Shown: positions 1 through 7,159, numbered from the stretch's first letter. The stretch is 7,805 bases of DNA from Coriobacteriales bacterium (GCA_031267175.1 JAIRZP010000106.1:1-7805), one strand, 5' to 3'. Notes: a model not told the origin generated them from the sequence alone. Translations and numbers: made by a program.

Positions 1-105
1 TGTCCCACTTTGATAGAGAAGCCTGCTAAGTGAACACACTGCAGGCTATCAAAGTGGGACACTTGCCCCGTCCCCCTGTCCCAGCCAAAGTTGCCCCGTC
101 TCCCT
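1..105. repeat. REP-like palindromic element abutting the pepP stop codon
   Basis: Positions 1-16 (TGTCCCACTTTGATAG) and 46-61 are perfect reverse complements. Inside them, GCCTGC (21-26) pairs with GCAGGC (41-46), leaving a 5-nt bulge on one side and a 14-nt loop. TGTCCCA recurs at 77-83 and could pair with TGGGACA at 55-61, competing with the long stem. A motif TTGCCCCGTCCCCCT (63-77) recurs at 91-105 with one mismatch, 28 bp apart; the second copy reaches into the pepP stop codon (104-106). There is no U-tract, so this does not look like an intrinsic terminator. The arrangement fits a REP/BIME-type or small non-autonomous repeat. The element touches the window edge, so its left limit is unknown. 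Confidence 0.65.
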
Positions 106-1234
106 AGAGCACCTCGATGAGCGCATGCGGAGAGCTGGTAAAGCTCGTGAAGCCTCGCTCCCCTACCAGGCCGAAGTCCTCGATTCTGACACCGCCGTAT
201 CCTGGGAGGTAGACGCCCGGCTCCACGGTGACGACATTGCCCGCGACCAGAGGCGCGGTGTTCTGCTGCGAGAGCACGGGCCCCTCGTGCACGTTGATAC
301 CCACGCCGTGGCCAAGCGAATGGGTGAAACTTTCGTCGAGGCCCTCTGCCCTGAGTACCGTGCGAGCACTCTCATCGGCCTGTTTGCCGGTCATGCCTGC
401 CCTGATGCCTGCCTTGACCTGGGTCTGGGCGGCCAGCACGGCGTCATAGATCCGGCGCTGCTTATCCGTTGCCTCGCCGAGTACCAGGGTCCGGGTCATG
501 TCCGCGCAGTAGTCCCGATAGCGGGCTCCAAAATCGAGGGTGAGAAAATCGCCTGTGCGCAGGCGACGGCGCGTAGGACGGGCGTGCGGCAGCGCGGCGT
601 TGGGCCCGGAGGCGGCAATGGTTTTGAAGGCGAGGTCCTCGGCTCCCTTTTCTCTCAGGGTAAAGTCCAGGCGATTGGCCACTTCCTGCTCCCGCATACC
701 GCAGCGTACCCAGGTGAGCAGCTCGGCAAAGGCCGCGTCGGTGATGGCCTGGGCCCGGCGGAGCAGCCTTATCTCCTCTTCGTCTTTGATGGCCCGCAGG
801 TCCTCAAACACCCGCCCGGTCTCCACCAGCTTGACCGATGTCTTGGACAGCGCCTTTTTGAGTGCCTTGTACTGATCCAGCCTAAGCGTCGATTCGTATC
901 CCAGGCGCAGGCCCTGCCTATGGGTCCTGGCAAGCACCGCCTGCACATACGCAAAGTGTCCCGTCACTTTGGGGCTTACCTGCCAGAGACCCTGCGTATT
1001 TCTGGCGTGCAGGGCATCGGCGTAACGGGAATCAGTGTGGATGTACGCCTTCTTTGCGGTAACGAGCGTGAGGTGCGCCGGCTCATCGTCAAAGACCTCC
1101 TGCCAGGCGCTGAGCCAACGCAGATTTGCCGGATCCAGGGTGAGCAGGGCATCGAGCTTGAGCTCGCGTATACGAGCGCGGAGCAGCTTCAGGCGGTTGC
1201 GGGAATAGTTGGATTGCGTTTGTCGTTGTGTCAT
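104..1234 (-). CDS. pepP: M24-family Xaa-Pro aminopeptidase (PepP-like)
   Basis: A 376-residue cytoplasmic metallopeptidase expected to remove an N-terminal residue preceding proline. Residues 13-145 look like a creatinase/prolidase N-terminal domain, and 155-376 form the pita-bread M24 catalytic domain. All five dinuclear-metal ligands are visible: Asp234 (in LTLDFG), Asp245 (in CADMTRT), His309 (in SLGHGVG), Glu338 (in VTVEPG) and Glu352 (in RIEDFG). The accessory His217 (in LPHARP) is also present. Length and motif order match short Gram-positive PepP/YqhT proteins, so it looks intact and active. The ATG lies 2 nt after the aroQ stop with only a weak GAAG upstream, so translation is probably coupled. 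It is the last operon gene in the window; in many Gram-positives efp follows, but here a palindromic repeat begins at the stop codon. Exact substrate preference cannot be read from sequence. Confidence 0.93.
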   Translation of the reverse strand: MTQRQTQSNYSRNRLKLLRARIRELKLDALLTLDPANLRWLSAWQEVFDDEPAHLTLVTAKKAYIHTDSRYADALHARNTQGLWQVSPKVTGHFAYVQAVLARTHRQGLRLGYESTLRLDQYKALKKALSKTSVKLVETGRVFEDLRAIKDEEEIRLLRRAQAITDAAFAELLTWVRCGMREQEVANRLDFTLREKGAEDLAFKTIAASGPNAALPHARPTRRRLRTGDFLTLDFGARYRDYCADMTRTLVLGEATDKQRRIYDAVLAAQTQVKAGIRAGMTGKQADESARTVLRAEGLDESFTHSLGHGVGINVHEGPVLSQQNTAPLVAGNVVTVEPGVYLPGYGGVRIEDFGLVGERGFTSFTSSPHALIEVL

Positions 1235-1236
1235 CT

Positions 1237-1680
1237 TCAGAGCTTCGTCGCAAGATCCACGAGGAAGTCCAACGCCTCTTTGTAGGAATCCAGGCGCTTC
1301 CCCATGAACTGGGCCGCACAGACCTCCCCGATAATCGAATGACGCCGAAACTCCTCCTGCTGGCTCAGATCCTGCAGATGCACCTCTACCACGGGCAACT
1401 CGGCACGCTCTACCGCGTCGCGCAGGGCAACCGAGTAGTGGCAGAGCGCAGAGGGATTGAAGATCAGGCCGTCGTATTGCAGCTCGGCCTTCTGCACCAA
1501 GTCGATGAGCTGCCCCTCATGGTTCGTCTGATAGAAGACGAGCTCCAGATCCTCGTGGGCCTCTGCCCCGTAGGCTGCCAGCGCCTTGTCCATCTCGGTC
1601 AAGGTCATCTCGCCCGCGGGCGACCCGTTCGCATAGCCCAGCATGTTAAGGTTGGGACCATTCAGCACCAGGAGCTTCAT
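1237..1680 (-). CDS. aroQ: AroQ-family protein (type II 3-dehydroquinate dehydratase fold) with altered active site
   Basis: A 147-residue protein with the type II dehydroquinase fold, which normally dehydrates 3-dehydroquinate in the shikimate pathway. Family hallmarks are clear: LNGPNLNMLG (6-15), QTNHEGQLID (51-60), NPSALCHYSVALRDA (75-89) and EVHLQDL followed by EEFRRHS (99-115). Compared from memory with the M. tuberculosis enzyme, Asn10, Asn75, His81, His101 and Arg112 are kept. The lid loop after LG reads YANGSPAG, so the usual catalytic Arg is Tyr16 and the usual catalytic Tyr is Ala22. The Gly-Gly after Asn-Pro/Ala is Ser77-Ala78, and the substrate-binding Ser is Gln103. Family membership is firm, but dehydratase activity is doubtful. 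The start has a GAGAGGA ribosome site (1686-1692) 5 nt upstream. It sits 48 nt after yqeG and 2 nt before pepP. No frameshift is apparent, and the C-terminus is normal. Confidence 0.85.
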   Translation of the reverse strand: MKLLVLNGPNLNMLGYANGSPAGEMTLTEMDKALAAYGAEAHEDLELVFYQTNHEGQLIDLVQKAELQYDGLIFNPSALCHYSVALRDAVERAELPVVEVHLQDLSQQEEFRRHSIIGEVCAAQFMGKRLDSYKEALDFLVDLATKL

Positions 1681-1728
1681 AGCATTCCTCTCTTCCCTCT
1701 TCTCCGCTCCAAGACCCTGCTTTTTCTC

Positions 1729-2208
1729 TCACTGATCAACGAGCTTCTTCTCGAGCAGGCGGAAGATCTTCGTATACCAAAGATCGGTGGTGGAGAGCGG
1801 CTCCACCTGTATGCAGGGCATAACGCACAGGCGGGCGCCCAGTATGTCGGTGAAGGCGTGGTCGCCCACGGCAACCGTGCTTGCCCGGTGCGCGCCAATC
1901 TTTGCCAGGGCCCGGACGTAGGCCACCGGAAGCGGCTTCATGGCCTTGTAGACTATCGGTATGTCGAGCACCTTTGCGTAGTTGCACGTTGTCCGATGCC
2001 AGTTATTGGAGAGCAGGCAACAGGCAATACCCGCCGCTTTCATGGCTTTGACCCACGCGAGCACGGAGCTGCTTAACTCACCGGTCGCCCGCGAGACAAG
2101 GGTATTGTCCACATCGAGTAGCAGGGCGGTAAAGCCCCTGCTTTGGAGGAACTCCGGGGTTATATCCTCCACCTTGCCAAGCCGGAGATCAGCTGTCAGC
2201 AGTTCCAT
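1729..2208 (-). CDS. yqeG: YqeG-family HAD IIIA-type phosphatase
   Basis: A 159-residue cytoplasmic haloacid-dehalogenase phosphatase of the YqeG family, slightly shorter than the usual 165-175. The N-terminal block ends in the catalytic motif I, LLLDVDNTLV, with nucleophile Asp32 and acid/base Asp34. Motif II is LLSNNW (65-70, Ser67), motif III Lys is in KAMKP (88-92), and motif IV is GDHAFTD (115-121, Asp116 and Asp121). After motif IV the usual GGNR stretch reads GAR, so one conserved Asn seems missing. The physiological substrate is not assignable here; related proteins include mitochondrial phosphatidylglycerophosphate phosphatases. The ATG lies 2 nt after the mltG stop, with the upstream ribosome site hidden in the mltG tail, which suggests coupled translation. 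Linkage with aroQ and pepP is a recurring Gram-positive arrangement. Confidence 0.9.
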   Translation of the reverse strand: MELLTADLRLGKVEDITPEFLQSRGFTALLLDVDNTLVSRATGELSSSVLAWVKAMKAAGIACCLLSNNWHRTTCNYAKVLDIPIVYKAMKPLPVAYVRALAKIGAHRASTVAVGDHAFTDILGARLCVMPCIQVEPLSTTDLWYTKIFRLLEKKLVDQ

Positions 2209-2210
2209 GG

Positions 2211-3494
2211 CTACTCTATTCCAAAGACGCGTTCGTACTCTGCCTTGGCGGCCTCAAACTCCTCGCTGGTCGTGCAGAAGGTGTGGAAGCCATCTACGGA
2301 GGTGAGGACGTAATAGTAGTAGTCGCTTTCTTCAGGGTGCGCGGCGGCCTCCATCGACTCGATGCTCGGCGAGCAGATAGGCCCGGCCGGCAGCTCGTCA
2401 ACCAGGTAGGTGTTATAGGGACTGTCCACCTCAAGATCCTCGTAGCTCACGCCGTTACCGCCGTAAGCAGAGCCCAGCGCGTAGACCACGGTCGCGTCAA
2501 TCTGGAGCCTCATGCCGTCGCGCAGACGGTTGTAGATGACCGAGGCTATGAGGGGGCGCTCTGCGGCAACGGCGGTCTCCTTCTCTATGAGCGAGGCCAT
2601 CGTGACAACATGGAACAGGTTCATGCCGTGCTCAGCCGCGTAGGCCAAGCTCAGGCTGGCTGTTTCCAGGGCAAACTGGTCGAGCATGACCCGCACGACG
2701 TAATCCGCGTTGGAGCCGGTGGGGATGTTGTAAGTCTTGGGATAGAGGAATCCCTCGAGAGAGTTGTTATAGACGCCGTCCAGGAAGGGGTACTCGCCCA
2801 CATACTCAGAGGCCGCAGAGGCCCGTGCCAAAAACTCGGCGGCAGGTATGCCGCAGGCGTCCTGCACCGCCGCCGCCGTCTGCTCCACGGTAAGCCCTTC
2901 GGGCACGGTGAGTCGGTAGCCATCGGCAACAGGCCCCGACACCAGCAGATTGATGAGCGTCGTGGTGTCCATGAGGGTCGTAAGCTCGTAGGTGCCGGGC
3001 TGGAGGCTCTGCTCAACACCCAAACCCTGGACATCCTTTTTGAAGGCCAGCGTGTCGCTGATGACGTTCTTCTGTTTGAGGATGCCGGCTATCTCATCGG
3101 TGGTCGCCCCGTCGGGAATGGTGACCGTTACGGCAGCTCCCGGTGTAACCTCCTCCTGGCTGAGCAACGCGCTGACTGCAAGAAAGCCGCCGACGGCCAA
3201 GCCCACCAGCACCACGATTATGGGGATGACGATGAGCAGGGTTCTGGACTTGGAATGCCGGGTTCTGCTACCCGTTTCATGCACGGCGTCATGGTGCCTG
3301 AACGCCTGGGGTGAGGCAGCAGACGCCGTACCGCGGCCCTCACCGTGGCTGCGGCGTTGACGGCCGACCTTTGCGATCCTACTCTCACCTGCGGTAGCGG
3401 CCTTCTCAGGTTGCAGGCTGCTGGGTACCGGACGCTCCTTGGGGGAGGAGTCCTCCGGGGTGGAGCGGGAATGCTTGCCGCGATAGCTTGCCAT
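2211..3494 (-). CDS. mltG: Endolytic murein transglycosylase MltG
   Basis: A 427-residue membrane-anchored lytic transglycosylase that cleaves nascent peptidoglycan strands and is thought to set glycan chain length. Residues 1-84 form a long, polar, Arg/Ser-rich cytoplasmic tail. A single transmembrane helix spans about 85-111, and the rest is extracellular. A LysM-like subdomain (about 122-185) precedes the YceG catalytic domain, with the catalytic Glu304 in ASLIEKET. LQIDATVVYAL (330-340) and the SPYNTYLVDELPAGPICSPS block (358-377) are strongly conserved family signatures. I chose the ATG at 3494 because AAGGA (3504-3508) lies 9 nt upstream. The frame stays open further upstream, but only into the gap and the 3' end of ruvX. 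It follows ruvX after 118 nt and precedes yqeG by 2 nt. No damage is seen. Confidence 0.93.
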   Translation of the reverse strand: MASYRGKHSRSTPEDSSPKERPVPSSLQPEKAATAGESRIAKVGRQRRSHGEGRGTASAASPQAFRHHDAVHETGSRTRHSKSRTLLIVIPIIVVLVGLAVGGFLAVSALLSQEEVTPGAAVTVTIPDGATTDEIAGILKQKNVISDTLAFKKDVQGLGVEQSLQPGTYELTTLMDTTTLINLLVSGPVADGYRLTVPEGLTVEQTAAAVQDACGIPAAEFLARASAASEYVGEYPFLDGVYNNSLEGFLYPKTYNIPTGSNADYVVRVMLDQFALETASLSLAYAAEHGMNLFHVVTMASLIEKETAVAAERPLIASVIYNRLRDGMRLQIDATVVYALGSAYGGNGVSYEDLEVDSPYNTYLVDELPAGPICSPSIESMEAAAHPEESDYYYYVLTSVDGFHTFCTTSEEFEAAKAEYERVFGIE

Positions 3495-3503
3495 GGTCAG
3501 TAA

Positions 3504-3508
3504 TCCTT
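3504..3508 (-). promoter_or_regulatory. Ribosome binding site deciding the mltG start
   Basis: AAGGA on the minus strand lies 9 nt before the ATG at 3494-3492. It supports this start over upstream in-frame codons that would give an arginine-rich extension overlapping ruvX. Confidence 0.6.
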
Positions 3509-3612
3509 GTCCCGTTCTCTTGCCTGGGCGTCTTTGGGCTAAGAAGCCGCATTGTCCAACTGTCCAACGATAGTGCTGCCTTCCGGAGAGCCCGATGCTC
3601 GAAACACGATGG

Positions 3613-4044
3613 TCATACGGTCTCCCTCGGGAGAGACGATGTAGCATCGAGCCAGGTCTGTAATAGAATGCCGGCGGCTATTTTATCAGTTCTTCCCCGC
3701 ATTTCCCTCTCGTTGTAACCCAGCTGTCTCAGAACGCGCTTTGCTTCGACACTGGAGAGGCGCTCATCGGTGAACTCAACGGGGAGGCCATAGAGCTGTT
3801 CGAGCTGCCTTGCCTGGCTCTGGATTCGCCTGGCCTGGGCGTGCTCGGTGCCATCGAGCGAGAGGGGCAGGCCAACGACCAGGCGCTCAACAGCATAGTC
3901 TTCCAGAAGCCGCCTGAACGAGGGGGCCTTGTCCAGGACCTCGTGGGTCGGCACGATCTTAAGCGGGTGCGCAATCCTGCGTGCAGGGTCGCTGACGGCA
4001 AGGCCCGTGCGCTTCTCGCCCAGGTCGAGGGCCATGACACTCAT
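3613..4044 (-). CDS. ruvX: RuvX/YqgF family nuclease (putative Holliday junction resolvase, 16S rRNA processing)
   Basis: A 143-residue RNase H-fold protein at the usual family length. In bacteria it has been linked to maturation of the pre-16S rRNA 5' end, and annotated as a Holliday-junction resolvase. Visible landmarks are ALDLGEKRTGLAVSD (5-19, acidic Asp7), LVVGLPLSLDG (55-65), FTDERLSS (91-98, Asp93/Glu94) and the C-terminal RTDKIAAGILLQ (118-129, Asp120). Together these supply the acidic metal-binding residues. The ATG at 4044 is 10 nt after the alaS stop with only a poor Shine-Dalgarno match, so translation probably depends on ribosomes finishing alaS; Met4 is a possible alternative start. 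Placement between alaS and mltG is common in Gram-positive genomes. It looks intact. Confidence 0.92.
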   Translation of the reverse strand: MSVMALDLGEKRTGLAVSDPARRIAHPLKIVPTHEVLDKAPSFRRLLEDYAVERLVVGLPLSLDGTEHAQARRIQSQARQLEQLYGLPVEFTDERLSSVEAKRVLRQLGYNEREMRGRTDKIAAGILLQTWLDATSSLPRETV

Positions 4045-4054
4045 GGGTCAGCGC

Positions 4055-6874
4055 TCATACGCCGGTGCTTCGCAGCATGGCGTGAGCCTGGGTGAGGGCG
4101 GCATCAAGGCCCTGGGCGTCCTTGCCGCCTGCCTGCGCCATAGAGGGCTTTCCGCCTCCCCGGCCACCCACGAGAGGGGCAAGCTCGCGGATGAGCGCAC
4201 CGGCATCAAATCCTGCCGCAACCGCCTGGGAGGTGGCAGCAGCCAAACGGGAGGGCATGCCGTTCTCGCCGCGGCTGCCAAGTACCCCAGCCGAGGCATC
4301 GCCGAGTTTCTGACGGAGGAAGTCTGCCGTCTCGCGCAGCTGGCCGCCGCCCAGGCCGTCCTGGCGCAGGATGAGCAGCTGGTAGCCCTGTCCGCTGGCA
4401 TCTGTGCCGTTGGCTACGTGCACCGCCTCGCCCAGATATTCGGAGAGTTTGTCGGTGGCGGCACCCGATTTGAGGCGCGCGAGCTCTGCCTCTGCCTCAC
4501 GCAGGCGCTCCAACTGGGCCTCGACCTTCGCGAACACCTCGTCGGGCGTGGTCTTGAGCAGGGCGGCTGCCCTGCCGAGTTCGTCCTCGGCCCGCTTGTA
4601 ACGGTCGAGGGCATCAAAGGAGGTCACGGCCTCAATGCGCCGCAGGCTCGCGCCCACGGATGACTCGCTCACTATCTTGAGGAGCCCTATCTGTGCCGTA
4701 TGGGAGACATGGGTGCCTCCGCAGAGTTCACGGGAGTGGGGCCCGGCCTCCAACACGCGCACCCGCTCGCCGTACTTCTCGCCAAACAGCGCGGTCACAC
4801 CGCTGGCCCGGGCCAGTTCAAGCGAGGTCTCAAACGCGGTGACCGTGCCATCCTCCATGATAAGCGTATTGACCAGTTGCTCCACGGCGGTGAGCTGCTC
4901 GCGTGACAGCGGCTCAAAATGCGTAAAGTCAAAGCGAAGCCGCTCGGGGGCCACCAATGACCCGGCCTGTTTGATGTGCTCGCCCAACACCTCCTGCAGG
5001 GCATGGTGCAGGAGATGGGTGGCCGTGTGGTTGCGCTCTATACGCTCACGCCGCAGGGTGTCGATGGTGGCCCGCACCGTGCTGCCAACGCGCAGTGTGC
5101 CGTCGATGTGGCCCAGATGCGCGACGATGCCGCCCGCGCGGAGCTGGGTGTCCTCGACGGTAAAGATGCCGGTTGGAGCCTTGACTTGGGTTGCCGCAGA
5201 CTCACCCTGCGCATCAGGCGCATCAGGATTGTCGGGCAGCTCGCTTTCGGTGAGCTGGTCAGTGTGGTTGGGCGCGTCAGGGCCCTCAGTAGACAGGATA
5301 ACGCCCGTGTCACCCAGCTGTCCGCCCTTCTCCGCGTAGAACGGAGTACGGTTGAGGATGAGCTCGGCGGCCTGACCGCTGGTAATCTCGGTGACGCTCT
5401 GACCTTCTGCGATAAGCGCTACGACCTCGGCAGCGGTCTCAGCATGGGTATAGCCGACGAACTCCGTTGGACCCTGCTTGTGGAGGAGGTTTTCGTAGAG
5501 CTCATCGCCCGAACTCCAGGCGTCCCCCTTCGCGTGCGCGCGTCCCTGGCTCTGCTGCTCACGCATGAGTTCGTCAAAGCCCGCGCGATCCACCGCAATG
5601 CCCTGCTCCGCGGCAATCTCAACAGTGAGATCGAGAGGGAAGCCAAACCGGTCGTGCAGCTCAAAGGCCACCCCACCGGTGAGCGTGTCCCCGCGCTGGA
5701 GGCCGTCCAGATGCTCATCCAGGAAGCCCTGGCCGTGCTCAAGGGTCAGTGCAAAGCGTTCTTCCCCCGAAGCGACTATGCGGTGTATGAGCGCGCTGTT
5801 CTCGGTAATCTCCGGATAGGCAGCGCCCATCTCAGCAATGACCACGTCGATGAACTCGCCGAGGAACGGCCCCTCAATGCCCAGAAGCATGCCGTGTCTG
5901 AGAGCGCGGCGGAGCAGGCGGCGCAGCACATAACCACGGCCCTCGTTGGCGGGCAGGATGCCGTCGCCGATAAGGAAGGTCAGGGCACGGGAGTGGTCGG
6001 CGAGGATGCGGAGTGACAGATCCTGTGTAAGCTGCTCTGCGCTCTGAGCGACCGTGGGGCCCTCGCCGCTCCCATAGCTGAAGCTGTTGGTGTAGGTGCG
6101 TCCGCTGAGGCGCTCCCCTACGGCTATGAGTCCTCGCAGCAGGTCGGTCTCGTAGTTGGACTGCACGCCCTGCAAGAGCGCGGCCGTGCGCTCGAGGCCC
6201 AGGCCGGTGTCGATATTCTTTGTGGGGAGGTCGATGAGCCGCCCGTCCTCCTGCAGGTCGTACTGCGTAAAGACGAGGTTCCAGAACTCGATATATCGGT
6301 CGCAGTCGCAGCCCGGCGCGCAGTCTTCTCTGCCGCAGCCGAACTCCGGGCCCTGGTCGTAGTAGAGCTCGCTGCAGGGGCCACAGGGCCCGGTATCGCC
6401 GGCGACCCAGAAGTTGTCCTCCCTGCCAAGCCTCGTGATGTGGCTCTTCTCCACACCCAGGCCCTCCCAGAGAGCAAAGGTCTCATCGTCATCCACGTAG
6501 ACGGTGTAGTAGAGGCGCTCTGTGGCAAAGCCCAGCACCTCTGTGGCAAACTCGTAGGCCCAGGCGCACATCTCGCGCTTGAAGTAGGTGCCAAAGGCAA
6601 AGTTCCCGAGCATCTCAAAGAAGCTGAGGTGCCTCCCCGTGGTGCCGATGATGTCGATGTCGGTGGTGCGCACGCACTTCTGCACGGTGGTCGTGCCGCT
6701 ATACGGTGCCTCAAGCTGCTTCTGCTGCAAGAAGTAGGGCTTGAACTGCACCATGCCCGCACTGGTGAGCAGCATTGAGGGGTCGTCGGGTATGAGAGAG
6801 GAAGAGGGCATGCGCTTACAGCCCTTGGACTCAAAAAAGGCCAGGTATTTCTCCCGTAGTTCTGCGGTCTGCAT
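4055..6874 (-). CDS. alaS: Alanyl-tRNA synthetase
   Basis: A 939-residue class II synthetase that charges tRNA-Ala in the cytoplasm; most bacterial AlaRS are about 870-890. The aminoacylation core covers about 1-240, with GRHLSFFEMLGNFAFG (80-95), GDTGPCGPCSELY (159-171) and a cysteine cluster at 180-191 (C180, C185, C189, C191). The tRNA-recognition region follows, with ADHSRALTFLIGDG (292-305) and ANEGRGYVLRRLLRRALRHG (309-328). The editing domain has zinc ligands His616 and His620 (HTATH), Cys718 and His722 (CGGTH). A Glu/Ala-rich coiled region (about 780-805) leads to the C-Ala domain with GGRGGGKP (903-910). Much of the extra length is an acidic insertion at about 528-565. The start has AGAGGA (6882-6887) 7 nt upstream. 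It is the first gene of the operon. I see no T-box upstream. Confidence 0.97.
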   Translation of the reverse strand: MQTAELREKYLAFFESKGCKRMPSSSLIPDDPSMLLTSAGMVQFKPYFLQQKQLEAPYSGTTTVQKCVRTTDIDIIGTTGRHLSFFEMLGNFAFGTYFKREMCAWAYEFATEVLGFATERLYYTVYVDDDETFALWEGLGVEKSHITRLGREDNFWVAGDTGPCGPCSELYYDQGPEFGCGREDCAPGCDCDRYIEFWNLVFTQYDLQEDGRLIDLPTKNIDTGLGLERTAALLQGVQSNYETDLLRGLIAVGERLSGRTYTNSFSYGSGEGPTVAQSAEQLTQDLSLRILADHSRALTFLIGDGILPANEGRGYVLRRLLRRALRHGMLLGIEGPFLGEFIDVVIAEMGAAYPEITENSALIHRIVASGEERFALTLEHGQGFLDEHLDGLQRGDTLTGGVAFELHDRFGFPLDLTVEIAAEQGIAVDRAGFDELMREQQSQGRAHAKGDAWSSGDELYENLLHKQGPTEFVGYTHAETAAEVVALIAEGQSVTEITSGQAAELILNRTPFYAEKGGQLGDTGVILSTEGPDAPNHTDQLTESELPDNPDAPDAQGESAATQVKAPTGIFTVEDTQLRAGGIVAHLGHIDGTLRVGSTVRATIDTLRRERIERNHTATHLLHHALQEVLGEHIKQAGSLVAPERLRFDFTHFEPLSREQLTAVEQLVNTLIMEDGTVTAFETSLELARASGVTALFGEKYGERVRVLEAGPHSRELCGGTHVSHTAQIGLLKIVSESSVGASLRRIEAVTSFDALDRYKRAEDELGRAAALLKTTPDEVFAKVEAQLERLREAEAELARLKSGAATDKLSEYLGEAVHVANGTDASGQGYQLLILRQDGLGGGQLRETADFLRQKLGDASAGVLGSRGENGMPSRLAAATSQAVAAGFDAGALIRELAPLVGGRGGGKPSMAQAGGKDAQGLDAALTQAHAMLRSTGV

Positions 6875-6881
6875 CTGTGGT

Positions 6882-6887
6882 TCCTCT
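6882..6887 (-). promoter_or_regulatory. alaS ribosome binding site
   Basis: AGAGGA on the minus strand sits 7 nt before the alaS ATG (6874-6872). It supports that start as the first codon of the operon. Confidence 0.65.
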
Positions 6888-7130
6888 CAGGGCGATGTGC
6901 GCCTTTTTGTAGTGGGACCACACCATTTTACCGCAAGCCCTGCGGAGGGGTAGCCGCGGCGTGCAGGCGGTTCTTTTCTTACTCCTCACCGTGAAGCAAC
7001 TAACGCCATGCCCCTTGCAGCATGCTCCTTATGCAAGAGTATCAACAACTTGGATTGAACCTCGCCCGAAGTGCACTTCGCTGTGGGGATCAAACCTCAA
7101 CACCTCAACAGCTTAAGAGATTGTTGACAG
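6888..7130. other. Non-coding spacer upstream of alaS
   Basis: No gene is supported here. On the minus strand a possible -10 box, TAAAAT (6925-6930), would give a 5' leader of roughly 44 nt for alaS, but there is no good -35, so the operon promoter is unresolved. Immediately upstream is a small hairpin, CCGCA/TGCGG (6931-6945). A perfect 14-bp palindrome lies at 7067-7080. CCTCAACA is repeated in tandem at 7095-7102 and 7103-7110, and TCAACA (7105-7110) is mirrored by TGTTGA (7122-7127). No T-box signature (a GGTGGNACC-like bulge with specifier stems) is visible. Codon-like patterning and GC are clearly weaker than in the operon. Confidence 0.5.
7067..7080. promoter_or_regulatory. Perfect 14-bp palindrome, possible operator
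   Basis: CGAAGTGCACTTCG is its own reverse complement over 14 bases. It has the size and symmetry of a dimeric repressor site and loosely recalls the Gram-positive SOS box (CGAAC-N4-GTTCG), with two symmetric mismatches. It lies about 190 bp upstream of alaS and about 50 bp upstream of the plus-strand promoter at 7131-7159, so it could serve either direction. The binding protein is unknown. Confidence 0.35.
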
Positions 7131-7159
7131 TTGACCGGAAAATACTTCTGTGCTATCAT
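7131..7159 (+). promoter_or_regulatory. Sigma-70-type promoter, antisense to the toxin relic
   Basis: TTGACC (7131-7136) and TATCAT (7154-7159) are separated by exactly 17 bp, with an extended -10 TG at 7151-7152. A second TTGACA (7124-7129) sits 7 bp upstream but is badly spaced. Predicted initiation near 7166 falls just beyond the toxin-relic stop codon (7168-7170), so the transcript would run antisense through the relic. No plausible plus-strand gene follows. It may be the promoter of a lost gene or a source of antisense RNA. No experimental support is available. Confidence 0.55.

Noticed and set aside
1..61. Intrinsic terminator for the operon
   Set aside because: The stem is long and not GC-clamped, and no U-run follows in the pepP transcription direction within the window. 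Repeat-element features explain it better.
125..1285. Long open frame on the plus strand opposite pepP
   Set aside because: It is the antisense shadow of a gene with all M24 metal ligands. Its translation shows no recognisable motif, and such frames are common at high GC.
3495..3647. In-frame upstream extension of mltG overlapping ruvX
   Set aside because: The extension is arginine-rich and unlike any MltG, whereas the ATG at 3494 has AAGGA 9 nt upstream and yields a normal protein.
7052..7061. GGTTCAATCC on the minus strand, like a tRNA T-loop
   Set aside because: The flanking bases do not form a T-stem, and no acceptor or anticodon arm is found nearby.
6888..7130. T-box leader for alaS
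   Set aside because: GGTGTGGTCCCAC near 6911-6923 only loosely resembles the T-box core. No specifier stem or terminator/antiterminator pair is visible.
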